NCBI GenBank assembly: GCA_035259385.1
Contig: DATFWL010000225.1
Location: 1-31,397, forward strand
DNA: 31,397 nucleotides
Origin: QHWK01 sp035259385
GTDB taxonomy: Bacteria > Acidobacteriota > Vicinamibacteria > Vicinamibacterales > CAVVIG01
Direction: 5' to 3'
Part shown: in pieces, positions 15,629 through 24,280 of the stretch
Numbering within the stretch: the stretch's first letter is position 1
Layout: every line of letters starts with the position of its first letter
Made by a program: the position numbers and the translations under genes
The notes under the pieces: model-generated
Told to the model about the DNA's origin: nothing
Databases searched by the model: none
The model's input: only the letters and a program-made list of their open reading frames with translations

Positions 15629-16206
15629 CGAAACAGCTGCAGACGCTCGCGCTCGTGTTCGCCTTCGCGCTCGCTGCAACGGCGATCGTGAGCACGCAGG
15701 AGAAGGACCAGGAGAAGACGCCGGCAGCGGCCCCCGCACGCGTCGCGCCGCCGATCGTCCCTGTGAAAGTCCAGATTGTCATTGCCCGCTATCAGGGCGA
15801 GAAGAAGATCAGCAGCATGCCGTACAACCTCTCGGTGCTCACTGGCAATCCTCCTGCCACCCTGCGCATGGGCACAAAGATCCCGGTGACGATGCTGATG
15901 ATGTCGAATGTCCCCAAGGACGCGCCGGCGGGCGGCCCGGTTCAGTACCAGGACGTCGGCACGAACATCGACTGTGCTGTGACGGCCCTGGACGACGGGC
16001 GATTTGCGCTCAGGTTGACCATCGACGACTCGTCCGTCTATCCGGACGATCAAAGCACGTCGCGAGGCAACCCGTCGTTCCGTTCGTTCCGCACGAGCAA
16101 TGGAATGGTGCTGAAGAATGGCGAAACGGGTCAGTTCACGACTGCGGCCGACAAAGTGACCGGCGAGACCGTGAGAGTCGACGTCACGCTGACCGTGGTG
16201 AAGTGA
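15625..16206 (+). CDS. Small exported protein with secretin-like beta domain
   Basis: 193 residues from GTG 15625, overlapping the previous stop (GTGA), with AAGGAG eight bases upstream. A signal peptide (LALVFAFALAATAIVST) is followed by a charged Ala/Pro linker. The core has the cadence of a secretin C-terminal domain: MGTKIPVTM, VQYQDVGTNIDCAVTALDDG, FALRLTIDDSSVY, then LKNGETGQFTTAADKVTGET and VRVDVTLTVV. It is far too short to form a secretin ring (no N-domains). It is probably a periplasmic client or sensor of the sigma/anti-sigma pair. The secretin resemblance is my pattern reading, not a database result. Confidence 0.7.
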   Translation: MTKQLQTLALVFAFALAATAIVSTQEKDQEKTPAAAPARVAPPIVPVKVQIVIARYQGEKKISSMPYNLSVLTGNPPATLRMGTKIPVTMLMMSNVPKDAPAGGPVQYQDVGTNIDCAVTALDDGRFALRLTIDDSSVYPDDQSTSRGNPSFRSFRTSNGMVLKNGETGQFTTAADKVTGETVRVDVTLTVVK

Positions 16207-16237
16207 TGACGCCCTCTTCACCAGCGTGACGACGCAT

Positions 16238-16265
16238 TCCAAATTCTGAATTCCAAATTCCTAAT
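16238..16265. repeat. Heptamer array, four units, between convergent genes
   Basis: Four exact 7-bp units on the plus strand: TCCAAAT, TCTGAAT, TCCAAAT, TCCTAAT. On the minus strand they read ATTAGGA-type words downstream of the thiolase stop. This is one of the few AT-rich spots of the window. Confidence 0.8.
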
Positions 16266-16270
16266 TGCAC

Positions 16271-16306
16271 GCGGCCGGCCTACACGACTTCAAACAGGCC
16301 GGCCGC
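16271..16306. terminator. Hairpin spanning the thiolase stop codon
   Basis: A perfect 11-bp inverted repeat (GCGGCCGGCCT at 16271-16281, its complement at 16296-16306) with a 14-base loop. The stop codon TAG (16280-16282) sits at the edge of the left arm, so the right arm encodes the last residues of the thiolase. The AT-rich heptamer array follows on the minus strand, giving a terminator-like layout. Confidence 0.55.
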
Positions 16307-17458
16307 TCCCATCCCGCCGCCGATGCACATCGTCACGACGACCTTTTTCGCGCCGCGCCGCTTGCCTTCGATGAGCGCGTGGCCGACGAGGCGCTGGCCG
16401 GACATGCCGTAGGGATGGCCGACGGCGATCGCGCCGCCGTTGACGTTCAACCGATCGTCAGGAATGCCGAGGCGGTCGCGGCAGTAGATCACCTGCACCG
16501 CGAACGCCTCGTTCAGCTCCCACAGATCGATGTCGTCCATCTTCGTGTCGGTGCGCTGGAGCAGCTTCGGCACCGCGAACACCGGACCGATGCCCATCTC
16601 GGCCGGCTCGCAGCCGGCAACCGCGAAACCGCGAAACACGCCGAGCGGCTTCAGGCCCTTCCGCCCCGCCACGCGATCGTTCATCACGACGCAGGCGCCG
16701 GCGCCGTCCGAGAACTGACTCGCATTGCCGGCATTGACCACGCCGCCTTCGATTGCCGGCTTGATCTTCGACACGCCTTCGAGCGTGGTGTCGGGACGAA
16801 TCCCTTCGTCCTGCGACACGGTGACGTTGGTCATCGACTCCGCCCCGGTCGTCTTGTCCACCACCTTCATCGTGGTCGTCATCGCGACGATCTCGGCGTC
16901 GAACCTGCCGGCGGCGCGCGCCGCCGCCGCACGCAGCTGGCTGCGGACGCCGTATTCGTCCTGCTGCTCGCGCGAGATGTGGTAGGTCTTCGCGACGTAC
17001 TCGGCCGTCTGCAGCATCGGCCAGTAGAGCTCCGGCTTGTGCGTGACGATCCACGGTTCGGCGAGCATGTGCTTGTTCATCTCGTTCTGCACGCACGAGA
17101 TCGATTCGACGCCGCCGGCGGCGTAGATGTCGCCTTCGCCGCTCATCACCCGCTGCGACGCCATGGCAATCGTCTGCAGGCCCGAGGAACAGAAGCGGTT
17201 GACGGTGACGCCGGCGGTGGTGACCGGGCAGCCGGCGCGGATCGCGATCTGCCGCGCGATGTTTCGACCGGTCGCGCCCTCCGGATTGGCGCATCCCATG
17301 AGCACGTCCTCGATCTCGCCGGCGTCGAGGCCGGCGCGCGCGATCGCACAGCGCAGCGCGTGGCCACCCATCGTCGCACCATGGGTCATGTTGAATGCGC
17401 CGCGCCAACTCTTGCAGAGCGGCGTGCGGGCAGTCGAAACGATCACGGCGTCAGGCAT
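16280..17458 (-). CDS. Acetyl-CoA acetyltransferase / 3-ketoacyl-CoA thiolase
   Basis: 392 residues, full length for the thiolase family. The nucleophile cysteine is C90 in NRFCSSGLQ; NEAFA, the His motif NGGAIAVGHPYGMSG and the second Cys in MCIGGGMGAAG are all intact. It should cleave 3-ketoacyl-CoA with CoA (beta-oxidation) or run the reverse condensation; the sequence does not settle chain length. It is transcribed divergently from the histidine kinase with only 50 bases between their start codons, so the promoters overlap. The neighbouring CoA-transferase, SDR and acyl-CoA dehydrogenase genes point to degradation of acyl chains. Confidence 0.94.
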   Translation of the reverse strand: MPDAVIVSTARTPLCKSWRGAFNMTHGATMGGHALRCAIARAGLDAGEIEDVLMGCANPEGATGRNIARQIAIRAGCPVTTAGVTVNRFCSSGLQTIAMASQRVMSGEGDIYAAGGVESISCVQNEMNKHMLAEPWIVTHKPELYWPMLQTAEYVAKTYHISREQQDEYGVRSQLRAAAARAAGRFDAEIVAMTTTMKVVDKTTGAESMTNVTVSQDEGIRPDTTLEGVSKIKPAIEGGVVNAGNASQFSDGAGACVVMNDRVAGRKGLKPLGVFRGFAVAGCEPAEMGIGPVFAVPKLLQRTDTKMDDIDLWELNEAFAVQVIYCRDRLGIPDDRLNVNGGAIAVGHPYGMSGQRLVGHALIEGKRRGAKKVVVTMCIGGGMGAAGLFEVV

Positions 17459-17508
17459 GCCGCCACTCTAACAGCGTTGCCCGGTTTCGGCATACACTCG
17501 ACGCGCGG

Positions 17509-19362
17509 ATGGCCCTCGACGGCTACATCGAGCAGGACGCGCACGGCATCATCACGGCGTGGAGCGCCGAGTCTGAACGCCTGTACGGCTGGTCCGAGCG
17601 CGAAGCGATCGGCATGCGATCGCATCTGCTCGTTCCCGAGCGCAACCGCGCCCGCCACGACCGCGCACTTCACGGCTTCATCGATGCGCCGGAGCGCCCG
17701 ATCCTGCGGCTCGAGCTGACCGCGCTCCACAAGGACGGGCACGAGTTCAGGGTCGAGTTCGCGATCTCGATCGAAGGCCGGGAGGCAGCGCTCCGCGTCG
17801 TCGCGATCGCGCGCCGGATCCTGCCCGACGAGCGCGCGGAGGAAGCGTTCCGGCAGAGCGAACGGTTCCGCACGATCCTCAACCAGATCCAGGACGGCTG
17901 CTCGGTGGTCGATCTGCGCGGGCGCTATCTCTTCGTGAACGACGCCTTCTGCCGGATGTTCGGCCTGGTGCGCGAGACGATCATCGGCCGCAGCTTCCGC
18001 GACACGCAGAACCCGGTCCGGCACGCGCGCACGTTCGAGATCTTCAACCAGGTCTTCCGGACCGGCGAGGCCGCGACCTACGAGTATCAGGTGTCGCCGT
18101 CGCACTTCATCGAGCAGTCGATTGCGCTCGAGCACGACGCCGACGGTCAGGCGATCGCCTTCATCTCGATCTACCGCGACTGCTCCGCCCGCAAGCGCGC
18201 CGAGGAGGCGCTGGCGCGGGCCAGGGACGCGGCCGAAGCGGCCAGTCGCGCCAAGAGCGAGTTCCTCGCCAACGTCAGCCATGAGATCCGGACGCCGATG
18301 AACGGCATCATCGGCATGACCACGCTGCTGCTCGACACCGCGCTCGCCCCGCAGCAGGCCGACTGGCTGGAGACGATCCGCGGTCAGGCCGAATCGCTTC
18401 TCGGCGTGGTCAATGACATCCTCGATTTCTCGACGATTGAGTCGCAGCGGCTCGAGCTCGAGTCGATCCCCTTCGCGCTCGGCGACGCCGTGCACGAGGC
18501 GGTCGCGCCGATGACGCACGACGCGCGCGCGAAAGGCCTGGCGCTGTCATCGTGCATCGATCCGGGCGTTCCGCCGGTGGTCGTGGGCGATCCCATCCGA
18601 CTGAAGCAGGTGCTGACGATTCTCCTGTCCAACGCCGTCAAGTTCACCGACCGCGGCAGCGTGACGCTCGATGTGTCTGCCGATGCGGCGACCACCGATC
18701 GCGTGACCGTCCGCTTCGACGTCAGCGACACCGGCATCGGCATCCGCGACGACGAGCGGCGGGCCATCTTCGAGCCGTTCCGGCAAGTGGATGGGTCGAT
18801 GACCCGCCGGTTCGGCGGCACCGGGCTCGGGCTCGCGATCGCCTCCACGCTGGCGCATCTGATGGACGGCAGCATCACGGTCGACAGCGCCCCGGACGCC
18901 GGCAGCACGTTTCATTTCGCGGCGACGCTCCGGACCGCGCGCGCGGAAATCGGCGAGGCGTTGCGGGCGGCGGCGGTCCGGACGCGGCCGGGACCGGCGC
19001 GGCCGTCGCGGATCCTGGTCGCCGAGGACAACCTCGTCAATCAGCGGGTCGCCGCCGGCCTCCTGTCGAAACGGGGCCACGCGGTGACGGTGGTCAGCAA
19101 CGGCCGCGAGGCGCTCGCCGCGCTGCAGCACGGCGGCTTCGATCTCGTGCTGATGGACGTACAGATGCCGGACATGGACGGCTTCGAGGCCACGGCGGCG
19201 ATCCGCGAGTGGGAGCGCGCCAGCGGATCGCGCATCCGCATCGTCGCGATGACCGCGCACGCGATGACCGGCGACCGCGAGCGCTGTCTCGCGGCGGGGA
19301 TGGACGGGTATCTCGCCAAGCCGATCGATCAGCGTGCGCTGTACGCCGCCGTCGAACAATGA
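17509..19362 (+). CDS. Soluble hybrid histidine kinase (PAS-PAS-HisKA-HATPase-receiver)
   Basis: 617 residues from ATG 17509 (a 38-residue upstream extension overlaps the thiolase start and was discarded). Two PAS-type sensor regions (about 1-105 and 115-230; the second has FVNDAFCRMFG) are followed by a dimerisation/phosphoacceptor domain with H258 in NVSHEIRTPMNGIIGM. The ATPase has N box SNAVKFTD, G1 DTGIG and G2 GGTGLGL. A receiver domain (501-617) carries D550 in VLMDVQMPDMDGF. There is no membrane helix, so it senses a cytoplasmic signal or ligand in a PAS pocket. No separate DNA-binding response regulator or Hpt is nearby. It overlaps the CoA-transferase gene by four bases, an unusual partner for a kinase. 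Confidence 0.94.
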   Translation: MALDGYIEQDAHGIITAWSAESERLYGWSEREAIGMRSHLLVPERNRARHDRALHGFIDAPERPILRLELTALHKDGHEFRVEFAISIEGREAALRVVAIARRILPDERAEEAFRQSERFRTILNQIQDGCSVVDLRGRYLFVNDAFCRMFGLVRETIIGRSFRDTQNPVRHARTFEIFNQVFRTGEAATYEYQVSPSHFIEQSIALEHDADGQAIAFISIYRDCSARKRAEEALARARDAAEAASRAKSEFLANVSHEIRTPMNGIIGMTTLLLDTALAPQQADWLETIRGQAESLLGVVNDILDFSTIESQRLELESIPFALGDAVHEAVAPMTHDARAKGLALSSCIDPGVPPVVVGDPIRLKQVLTILLSNAVKFTDRGSVTLDVSADAATTDRVTVRFDVSDTGIGIRDDERRAIFEPFRQVDGSMTRRFGGTGLGLAIASTLAHLMDGSITVDSAPDAGSTFHFAATLRTARAEIGEALRAAAVRTRPGPARPSRILVAEDNLVNQRVAAGLLSKRGHAVTVVSNGREALAALQHGGFDLVLMDVQMPDMDGFEATAAIREWERASGSRIRIVAMTAHAMTGDRERCLAAGMDGYLAKPIDQRALYAAVEQ

Positions 19363-20564
19363 CCGCGCCGCCGGCGCTCGCCGACATCGTCGTCCTCGAT
19401 CTGTCGCACGCGCTCGCCGGTCCGTTCGCGTCGACGATGCTCGGTGATTACGGCGCCGAGATCATCAAGATCGAGCCGCTCGACGGTGAGATCTCACGTC
19501 ACTGGGGTCCGCCGTTCTACGCCGACGAAGCGGCGTACTTCGTCAACCTCAATCGCAACAAGAAAAGCGTCGCGCTGGATCTGAAGCATCCCGAGGGCAA
19601 GGCGATTTTCTTCCGTCTGCTCGAGCACGCCGACGTCGTGCTCGAGAACCTCCGCGTCGGCACGGTCGCGAAGCTCGGCATCGACTACGCGCGGGCCAGC
19701 GCGCGACAGCCGCGGATCGTGTACTGCTCCGTCTCTGGCTTCGGGCAGGACGGGCCGTATCGCGATCGCGCGGCGCTCGACCTCGTCGTGCAGGCGGAGA
19801 GCGGGATGATCAGCGTCACCGGGGAGCCGGGCGGACGCGGTGTCCGCGCCGGCGTGTCGATCGCCGACATTACCGCCGGGATGTATGCGGCGTTCGGTAT
19901 TCTTGCCGCGCTGCACGCGCGCGAACGCACCGGGCACGGACAGTTTCTCGACGTCTCGATGCTCGAAGGGCAGCTCGGCATCCTGTCGGGGATGATCGGA
20001 GCCTACCTCGCCGACGGCATCGTGCCGCGACCGCTCGGCACGGCGTACGGCGCGCTGCTGCCCTATCAGACCTTCCGCACCGGGACGCGCGACATCGCCG
20101 TCGGCATCGGCAGCGACAAGTTGTGGCGGACGTTCTGCCCGCTGGTCGGACTTCCCGACCTCGCGGACGATCCCCGGTTCGTCAACAACGCGGCACGCAA
20201 CGCGAACCGGCCGGCGTTGATTGCCGTGCTGCAGGACGCGCTGCTCGCGAAGCGCTACGAAGAGTGGGAAGCGATCCTGATGCCGGCCGGCATTCCGATC
20301 GGCGCCATCAACACGATCGATCAGGTGGTGGCGCACCCGCAGGTGCGCGCGCGCGGTGCGCTCGTTGAGAGCACGCATCCGGTCGCCGGCACGATCGGCA
20401 TGGTGGGTCCGCCGGTGCGGATGTCCGACACGCCGGGCGCAGTGCGGCGGCCCGCGCCGCTCCTCGGTCAGCACACCGCGGAGGTGCTGCGCGAGCGGCT
20501 TCGGATGACGGAGGCCGAAATCGCGCGCCTGCGTGACGCGCGCGTGATTGTCACTCGAGGATAG
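19359..20564 (+). CDS. Class III (CaiB/BaiF) CoA-transferase
   Basis: 401 residues; the start ATG overlaps the kinase stop (ATGA). It has the family N-terminus (VVLDLSHALAGPFASTMLGD, then GAEIIKIEP) and the ENLRVG and SGFGQDGPY motifs. The catalytic aspartate is D170 in SIADITAGMYAAFG, aligned with Asp169 of formyl-CoA transferase. It moves CoA between carboxylic acids, activating a substrate acid for the following oxidation steps. The four-base overlap implies co-translation with the kinase, and a 100-base hairpin separates it from the downstream SDR. The specific acid is unknown. Confidence 0.93.
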   Translation: MTAPPALADIVVLDLSHALAGPFASTMLGDYGAEIIKIEPLDGEISRHWGPPFYADEAAYFVNLNRNKKSVALDLKHPEGKAIFFRLLEHADVVLENLRVGTVAKLGIDYARASARQPRIVYCSVSGFGQDGPYRDRAALDLVVQAESGMISVTGEPGGRGVRAGVSIADITAGMYAAFGILAALHARERTGHGQFLDVSMLEGQLGILSGMIGAYLADGIVPRPLGTAYGALLPYQTFRTGTRDIAVGIGSDKLWRTFCPLVGLPDLADDPRFVNNAARNANRPALIAVLQDALLAKRYEEWEAILMPAGIPIGAINTIDQVVAHPQVRARGALVESTHPVAGTIGMVGPPVRMSDTPGAVRRPAPLLGQHTAEVLRERLRMTEAEIARLRDARVIVTRG

Positions 20565-20663
20565 GAGTGTGGGACCGATCGGCCCGTCGGGTTGGTAGGG
20601 CAGGACCGGTGGGGCCCTCCCAACCCATCCTGCCCACCCTATGGGCTCATCGGTCCCACACTC
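20565..20663 (+). repeat. Large imperfect inverted repeat between CoA-transferase and SDR
   Basis: The element starts at the base after the CoA-transferase stop and ends one base before the SDR ribosome-binding region. The outer arms (20565-20579 and 20649-20663) match perfectly for 15 bases (GAGTGTGGGACCGAT) and continue with mismatches into GCCC/GGGC. Two inner pairings compete: GGGTTGGTAGGG with CCCTCCCAACCC, and GGGCAGGA with TCCTGCCC. It may be a mobile palindrome or an RNA structure affecting SDR translation. Confidence 0.75.
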
Positions 20664-20677
20664 CAGAGGAGTCAGGC

Positions 20678-21460
20678 ATGGGTTTGCTCCGAGGGCGGAC
20701 CGCGATCATCACCGGCGCGAGCAAGGGCATCGGCCGGGTGATGAGCCAGACCTTCGCGCACGAAGGCGCGCAGGTCGTCTGCGCCGCGCGCTCTGATGCA
20801 CTGGTGCGGGAAACCGCCGCGCTCATCGCCAAGGCCGGCGGCCGCGCGGTCGCGCTCGTCGGCGACGCGGCGACGGAAGAAGGCGCGCGGGCGATCGTCG
20901 AGGCCGGCATGAAGGCGTTCGGCCGCATCGACACGCTCGTCAACAACGCCGGCGACGGCGGGCCGACCAGGGCCGTGCAGGACTACACGCTCGACGATTG
21001 GTACTACACGGTCAACTCGTGCCTCACGAGCGCATTCCTCTGCACGCACTTTGCGGTGCCGGCGATGATCGCGTCGGGCCGCGGGGCGATCGTCAACATC
21101 GCCTCGATGGCCGGCCGCCGCGGGCTCGCGTATCGAGTCGGCTACTGCTCGGCGAAAGCGGGACAGATGGGCATGACCTACGGTCTGGCGCTCGAACTGG
21201 GACGGCACAACATCACGGTCAACGCGATCGCGCCGGGCGCCGTCGCTGGCGACCGCATCGATCGCGTCATCAGGGGGCAGGCGGAGGTGCGCGGCATCGA
21301 CGTCGATCGGATGCGCGAGTCGTTCGTGGAGCGCTCGCCGCTGCGGCGGATGTCGACCGCTGACGACATCGCGGCGCTCGCGGCGTTCTTGTGCAGCGAT
21401 TTTGCGCGCAACATTTCCGGTCAATGTATTCCGGTCACCGCCGGCGAGCCCGCGTCGTAG
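20678..21460 (+). CDS. Short-chain dehydrogenase/reductase (classical SDR)
   Basis: 260 residues from ATG 20678, with AGAGGAG (20665-20671) six bases upstream; a longer frame from 20567 only translates the hairpin. The Rossmann motif TGASKGIG lies at 12-19 and NNAG at 89-92; S143, Y156 and K160 (YCSAK) form the catalytic set. Length and order match classical NAD(P)-dependent oxidoreductases of the FabG group. In this context it probably oxidises a hydroxyacyl intermediate or a related alcohol. It likely belongs to one transcript with the kinase and CoA-transferase. Confidence 0.92.
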   Translation: MGLLRGRTAIITGASKGIGRVMSQTFAHEGAQVVCAARSDALVRETAALIAKAGGRAVALVGDAATEEGARAIVEAGMKAFGRIDTLVNNAGDGGPTRAVQDYTLDDWYYTVNSCLTSAFLCTHFAVPAMIASGRGAIVNIASMAGRRGLAYRVGYCSAKAGQMGMTYGLALELGRHNITVNAIAPGAVAGDRIDRVIRGQAEVRGIDVDRMRESFVERSPLRRMSTADDIAALAAFLCSDFARNISGQCIPVTAGEPAS

Positions 21461-21483
21461 CTGGCGGGACCGGCTATTTTTCG

Positions 21484-21499
21484 CTCTGTGATCTCCGCG
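21484..21499. repeat. Dispersed word repeat in the SDR / quinone reductase gap
   Basis: CTCTGTGATCTCCGCG matches 14 of 16 bases of the unit at 7545-7560. The rest of this 211-base gap (21461-21671) shows no gene and no convincing promoter; it may hold a promoter for the reductase because it is the only long gap in the plus-strand run. Confidence 0.5.
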
Positions 21500-21671
21500 G
21501 TTGCTTTGTCTCAATGCACTGAAGGGCTGCGCTACCGATGTCGTTCCGAACCATGTTCGCCATGAATCGGCGGTCGTGTCCGGCTGTAGCGGGACCCCGC
21601 GCCAACGCAGCAAGGTCGTGTTCGTCGTGCTTCGTGGTCAGCGGCGCGATTGTTGATAGGATGCCTGCCGA

Positions 21672-22646
21672 ATGAAAGCTGTTCTCTGCAAGACCTACGG
21701 TCCGCCTGAGTCGCTGGTCGTCGACGACGTGCCGTCGCCGGCGCCGGGTCCCGGCGAAGTCGTCGTGTCCGTGAAGGCGGCGAGCGTCAACTTTCCCGAC
21801 GTGCTGATCATTCAGAACAAATATCAGTTCAAGCCGCCGCTCCCCTTCTCACCGGGCAGCGAGGTCGCCGGCGTGGTGAAGGCGATCGGCGACGGCGTGA
21901 CGACCGCCGCGCCAGGCGATCGCGTGATGGCGTTCACCACGTATGGTGCCTTCGCGGAAGAAGTGAAGACCGACGCGCGGCGCCTGCTGCCGCTGCCTTC
22001 CGGCATGGACTTCGTCAGCGCTGCGGCATTCGGCCTCACCTATGCGACCTCGGATCACGCGCTGCGCGATCGCGGACAACTGGCAGCCGGCGAGACGCTG
22101 CTGGTGCTCGGCGCCGCCGGCGGCGTCGGCCTGGCAGCGATCGAGATCGGCAAGGCGCTCGGCGCGCGCGTGATCGCCTGCGCGTCGACGGACGACAAGC
22201 TCGACGTCTGCCGCGCGCATGGCGCCGACGAGACGATCAACTACGCGACCGACGATCTGCGCGAGCGAATCAACGCGCTGACCGACGGCCGCGGCGTCGA
22301 CGTCGTCTACGACCCGGTGGGCGGCCCGTTCTCTGAACCCGCGCTGCGATCGCTCGCCTGGCGCGGCCGCCTGCTCGTCGTCGGCTTCGCCGCCGGGGAC
22401 ATCCCGAAGATTCCGCTGAACCTCGCGCTGCTGAAAGGCTGCTCCATCGTCGGCGTCTTCTGGGGCGAGTTCACGCGGCGCGAGCCGCAACGCTTCGCCG
22501 AGTCGATGCGACAACTCGGCCGCTGGTACGCCGACGGAAAACTCAAACCGCACGTGTCGCAAACCTATCCGCTCGATCGCGCCGCTGACGCATTGACGCT
22601 GATGGCGAACCGTCAGGTGAAAGGAAAGGTCGTCCTCACCGTATAA
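21672..22646 (+). CDS. Zinc-less NADPH:quinone oxidoreductase (MDR family)
   Basis: 324 residues starting MKAVLCKTYGPPESL. The GroES-like half carries VKAASVNFPDVLI and GSEVAGVV, where zinc-dependent relatives have Cys and His; no structural zinc cysteines are present. The nucleotide-binding motif is LVLGAAGGVGLAA (about 144-156), followed by VYDPVGG. This fits reduction of quinones or enoyl/enone compounds with NADPH. The next gene begins 26 bases downstream with its own strong ribosome-binding site, so the two are probably cotranscribed. Confidence 0.92.
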   Translation: MKAVLCKTYGPPESLVVDDVPSPAPGPGEVVVSVKAASVNFPDVLIIQNKYQFKPPLPFSPGSEVAGVVKAIGDGVTTAAPGDRVMAFTTYGAFAEEVKTDARRLLPLPSGMDFVSAAAFGLTYATSDHALRDRGQLAAGETLLVLGAAGGVGLAAIEIGKALGARVIACASTDDKLDVCRAHGADETINYATDDLRERINALTDGRGVDVVYDPVGGPFSEPALRSLAWRGRLLVVGFAAGDIPKIPLNLALLKGCSIVGVFWGEFTRREPQRFAESMRQLGRWYADGKLKPHVSQTYPLDRAADALTLMANRQVKGKVVLTV

Positions 22647-22672
22647 TCACCGCGGCCGAAGGAGGCTCCTCC

Positions 22673-24280
22673 ATGATCCGCCGCCTGATCGCCGGTTTCG
22701 TCGTCGCGCTGCTGCCGCTGGTTGGCGAGGTCGCGACGCCCGCCGCCTCGAACGGCACCGCATGCGCGAACCTCGCGGCGCTCACGATCCCGACGATCAC
22801 GATTCGATCGGCGACTGCCGTGCCGGCCGGACCGTTCACGCCGCCCGGCGCGTCGAACGCGCTGACCTTACCCGCTTTCTGCCGCGTCGAAGCGACCGCT
22901 CGGCCGACGAGCGACTCGGAGATCAAGTTCGAAGTCTGGATTCCTCCCGCCGAGGCGTGGAACAGCAAGCTCGAAGGCGTCGGCAACGGCGGCTACTCGG
23001 GGGCGATCGGTTACGCGGCGATGGCGCTGGGGCTGCGGCGCGGCTATGCGGTGGTGAGCACCGACACCGGCCATGCGGGCGACGACATGAAGTTCGGCCA
23101 GGGGCATCCGGAGAAGATCGTCGACTGGGCCTACCGTTCGGTCCACGTGATGACCGACGCGGCGAAGCTGATCGTCCGCGACGCGCAGGGACGCTTCGCC
23201 GATCGCGCCTACTTCGTCGGCTGCTCGTCCGGTGGACATCAGGCGATGTCGGAAGCGCAGCGTTATCCGGACGACTACGACGGCATCGTCGCCGGCGATC
23301 CAGCGCACAACCGGATCCGCCAGACGTTCGGCTTCCTGTACTCGTGGGTGTCGACGCACGGCGCCGACGGCAGGCCGATCGTGCCGTTCGCCAAGCTGCA
23401 GCTCCTGACGAAGTCGGTCGTCGAGGCGTGCGACGGCCTCGACGGCCTCAAGGACGGCATCATCGACGATCCGCGCCGCTGTCACTTCGATCCAGCGAAG
23501 CTGGCCTGCCCGGCGGGACAGGGACAGCGCGACGAGGCGACGTGCCTCACCGCGCCGCAGGTCGACGCGGTGCGGAAGATGTACGACGGCTTGAAGAATC
23601 CGCGGACCGGCGAGCAGATCTTCAGCGGCTGGCCGCGCGGCAGCGAGGGCTTCGGCGACGATCCGATTCAGAGCTGGCGCCAGTACGTTGTCGACCCGGC
23701 CGAGCCGATGCGCGTCGGGTTCTTTCGCTATTTCCTCTTCCACGATCCGAACTGGGACTACCGGACCATCGACTACGATCGCGATCTCGCGTACGCGGAA
23801 CAGAAACTCCCCTTCATGTCGGCCGTCGAGAAGGATCTGTCGGCGTTCAAGAAGCGAGGCGGCAGGCTGGTGATGTACACCGGATGGGCCGACCCGGTCG
23901 TGCCGCCGCAGGATACGGTTTCGTACTACGACGCGGTCGTGAAGGCGAACGGCGGCCTCGAGAAGACCCGTGAGTTCTATCGCTTCTTCATCGCGCCCGG
24001 GATGGGGCACTGCTCCGGCGGACCGGGGCCGAACCAGTTCGACGCGCTCGCGGCGCTCGAGCAGTGGGTGGAGAAAGGCGTCGCGCCGGAGAAGCTGATC
24101 GCGTCGCACAGCACGAACGGCAAAGTCGATCGGACGCGGCCGCTGTGCACGTACCCGCAGGTCGCGCGCTACAAGGGCAACGGCAGTTCAGACGAGGCCG
24201 GCAACTTCGCGTGCGTGACCGAGGCGCCGTCGGCACCCGTGCGCCGCAGCAACACCGGCGGCCCGGGATCCAGGAATTAG
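22673..24280 (+). CDS. Exported tannase / feruloyl esterase family protein
   Basis: 535 residues with a signal peptide (MIRRLIAGFVVALLPLVGEV). The start is supported by GGAGG seven bases upstream. The family's CS-D-HC arrangement is complete: nucleophile S185 beside C184 in GCSSGG, D407 in GWADPVVP and H446-C447 in GMGHCSGG, which predicts a disulfide next to the catalytic dyad. The calcium-site stretch ACDGLDGLKDGIIDDP is present. It should hydrolyse phenolic or aromatic esters (plant gallate/ferulate type, or a relative) in the periplasm or outside the cell. With the quinone reductase and CoA-transferase nearby, uptake and degradation of aromatic acids is plausible but unproven. Confidence 0.92.
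   Translation: MIRRLIAGFVVALLPLVGEVATPAASNGTACANLAALTIPTITIRSATAVPAGPFTPPGASNALTLPAFCRVEATARPTSDSEIKFEVWIPPAEAWNSKLEGVGNGGYSGAIGYAAMALGLRRGYAVVSTDTGHAGDDMKFGQGHPEKIVDWAYRSVHVMTDAAKLIVRDAQGRFADRAYFVGCSSGGHQAMSEAQRYPDDYDGIVAGDPAHNRIRQTFGFLYSWVSTHGADGRPIVPFAKLQLLTKSVVEACDGLDGLKDGIIDDPRRCHFDPAKLACPAGQGQRDEATCLTAPQVDAVRKMYDGLKNPRTGEQIFSGWPRGSEGFGDDPIQSWRQYVVDPAEPMRVGFFRYFLFHDPNWDYRTIDYDRDLAYAEQKLPFMSAVEKDLSAFKKRGGRLVMYTGWADPVVPPQDTVSYYDAVVKANGGLEKTREFYRFFIAPGMGHCSGGPGPNQFDALAALEQWVEKGVAPEKLIASHSTNGKVDRTRPLCTYPQVARYKGNGSSDEAGNFACVTEAPSAPVRRSNTGGPGSRN

Noticed and set aside
18552..19358. An N-terminal extension of the CoA-transferase frame
   Set aside because: It overlaps the histidine kinase ATPase and receiver in another frame; the family N-terminus begins at the ATG at 19359.
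21461..21671. Small gene in the SDR / quinone reductase gap
   Set aside because: Short frames exist on both strands but none has a ribosome-binding site or recognisable motif.
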